Shown here: positions 63,496-64,000 of the stretch, one piece after another
How positions within the stretch are numbered: the stretch's first letter is position 1
How the letters are laid out: each line of letters opens with the position of its first letter
Assembly: GCF_016127315.1 (NCBI RefSeq)
Contig: NZ_CP065997.1
Coordinates: forward strand, 2,232,001 to 2,296,000
Length of the DNA: 64,000 nt
Reading direction: 5' to 3'
DNA from: Achromobacter deleyi
GTDB taxonomy: Bacteria; Pseudomonadota; Gammaproteobacteria; Burkholderiales; Burkholderiaceae_B
Position numbers and translations under genes: made by a program
The notes under the pieces: model-generated
Databases searched by the model: none
Told to the model about the DNA's origin: nothing
What the model saw: only the letters and a program-made list of their open reading frames with translations

Positions 63496-64000
63496 ATGTT
63501 CTTTACACGCAAGGCGGCCTCTCGCGCCGCGCTGTCCGTGGCCGCGCTGTGCGCCGCGTGGCCGGCCTGGGCCTGGCCCGACCATCCCATCGAGCTGGTG
63601 GTGGGCTTCGCGCCCGGGGGTGGCACCGACCTGACGGCCCGTTCGCTGGCGGTGTTCCTGGAAAAGGAGCTGGGCACCACCATCGTGGTGCAGAACAAGC
63701 CGGGCGCATCCAGCGCCATCGCGCTGTCGTACGTGGCGCGCGCCAAGCCTGACGGCTATACGCTGGCGATGACCAACATGCCCGGGCTGGTGTCGCTGCC
63801 GATCGAACGCAAGGCCGGCTTCACCACCGGCGACTTTACCTATCTCGCCAACCTGGTGCGCGACCCGAGCGCTTTCAGCGTCGCGGCCGACAGTCCGTAC
63901 CAGACGCTGGATGCCCTGATCAAGGCGGCGCGCGAGAAACCGGGCGCGATCAGCTACGGCTCGACCGGGGTGGGCACCGACGACCATCTGGCGCTGGTGC
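63496..64000 (+). CDS. Bug/TctC-family binding protein, 5' part
   Basis: The first 168 codons of a tripartite tricarboxylate transporter substrate-binding protein. It has a signal peptide ending near AWA-W (residue 27), PIELVVGFAPGGGTDLTAR, NKPGASSAIALSYVARAKPDGYTLAM and KPGAISYGSTGVG. The gene runs past the window end. AGGAGAC precedes ATG 63496. It binds an organic acid in the periplasm; such genes are greatly expanded in Bordetella and relatives. Confidence 0.9.
   Translation, partial: MFFTRKAASRAALSVAALCAAWPAWAWPDHPIELVVGFAPGGGTDLTARSLAVFLEKELGTTIVVQNKPGASSAIALSYVARAKPDGYTLAMTNMPGLVSLPIERKAGFTTGDFTYLANLVRDPSAFSVAADSPYQTLDALIKAAREKPGAISYGSTGVGTDDHLALV

Overview
The window is GC-rich chromosomal DNA of a betaproteobacterium. 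The gene content points to Alcaligenaceae (Bordetella or Achromobacter type): a Bug/TctC-type binding protein at the right edge, many LysR regulators, a galactonate operon and amino-acid and sugar ABC binding proteins. The genus is inferred, not proven.

Region 1 (1-12984) is a lambda-like non-contractile phage tail module on the + strand. It holds the tail tube gene, a G/GT chaperone pair joined by a canonical A_AAA_AAG -1 frameshift site, a very short tape measure, gpM, a five-knob tail fibre with an S74 chaperone domain placed between M and L, then L, K, I and J. Two small genes follow, and then a second complete gpI with no J after it. No capsid, terminase or lysis gene is visible. The only gene seen left of the tail tube is an unrelated partial ORF closed by a terminator.

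Region 2 (13105-21726) is metabolic. A LysR regulator converges on a minus-strand operon of a beta-keto acid cleavage enzyme, a Liv-type binding protein and an SDR dehydrogenase. Divergent from it is an FGGY sugar kinase followed by a complete ribose/fructose-type ABC importer (permease, binding protein, single-domain ATPase).

Region 3 (21843-36866) is mixed: an exported CHAT-like protein lacking both catalytic residues, a parvulin, a UvrD-like helicase with a DUF5710-like tail, an Aap-type amino-acid binding protein, a small YXWGXW protein, an orphan antitoxin with the remains of its toxin, tRNA-Leu(CAA), a xanthine permease, a DKNYY protein, htpG behind a sigma-32 promoter, hipBA with three palindromic operators, and an MFS exporter.

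Region 4 (36870-47029, minus strand) holds a four-gene operon of an ABC-2 exporter plus a TonB-dependent receptor preceded by a Zur-like palindrome. It is followed by the galactonate set dgoK-dgoA-dgoD with an MFS transporter. An IclR regulator (47287-48117, + strand) is divergent from dgoK.

Region 5 (48330-59826) is a complete haem-acquisition (Has) system: ECF sigma factor, FecR-type anti-sigma, HasR receptor with signalling domain, two tandem HasA hemophores, and the type I secretion system HasDEF. The hemophore genes are bracketed by a 12-bp hairpin and a strong terminator. A 13-bp sequence repeated before the anti-sigma and hasR genes is a candidate sigma-dependent promoter.

Region 6 (59844-64000) has a LysR regulator divergent from an aldehyde dehydrogenase, an NAD-dependent epimerase and a Bug-type binding protein cut by the window end.
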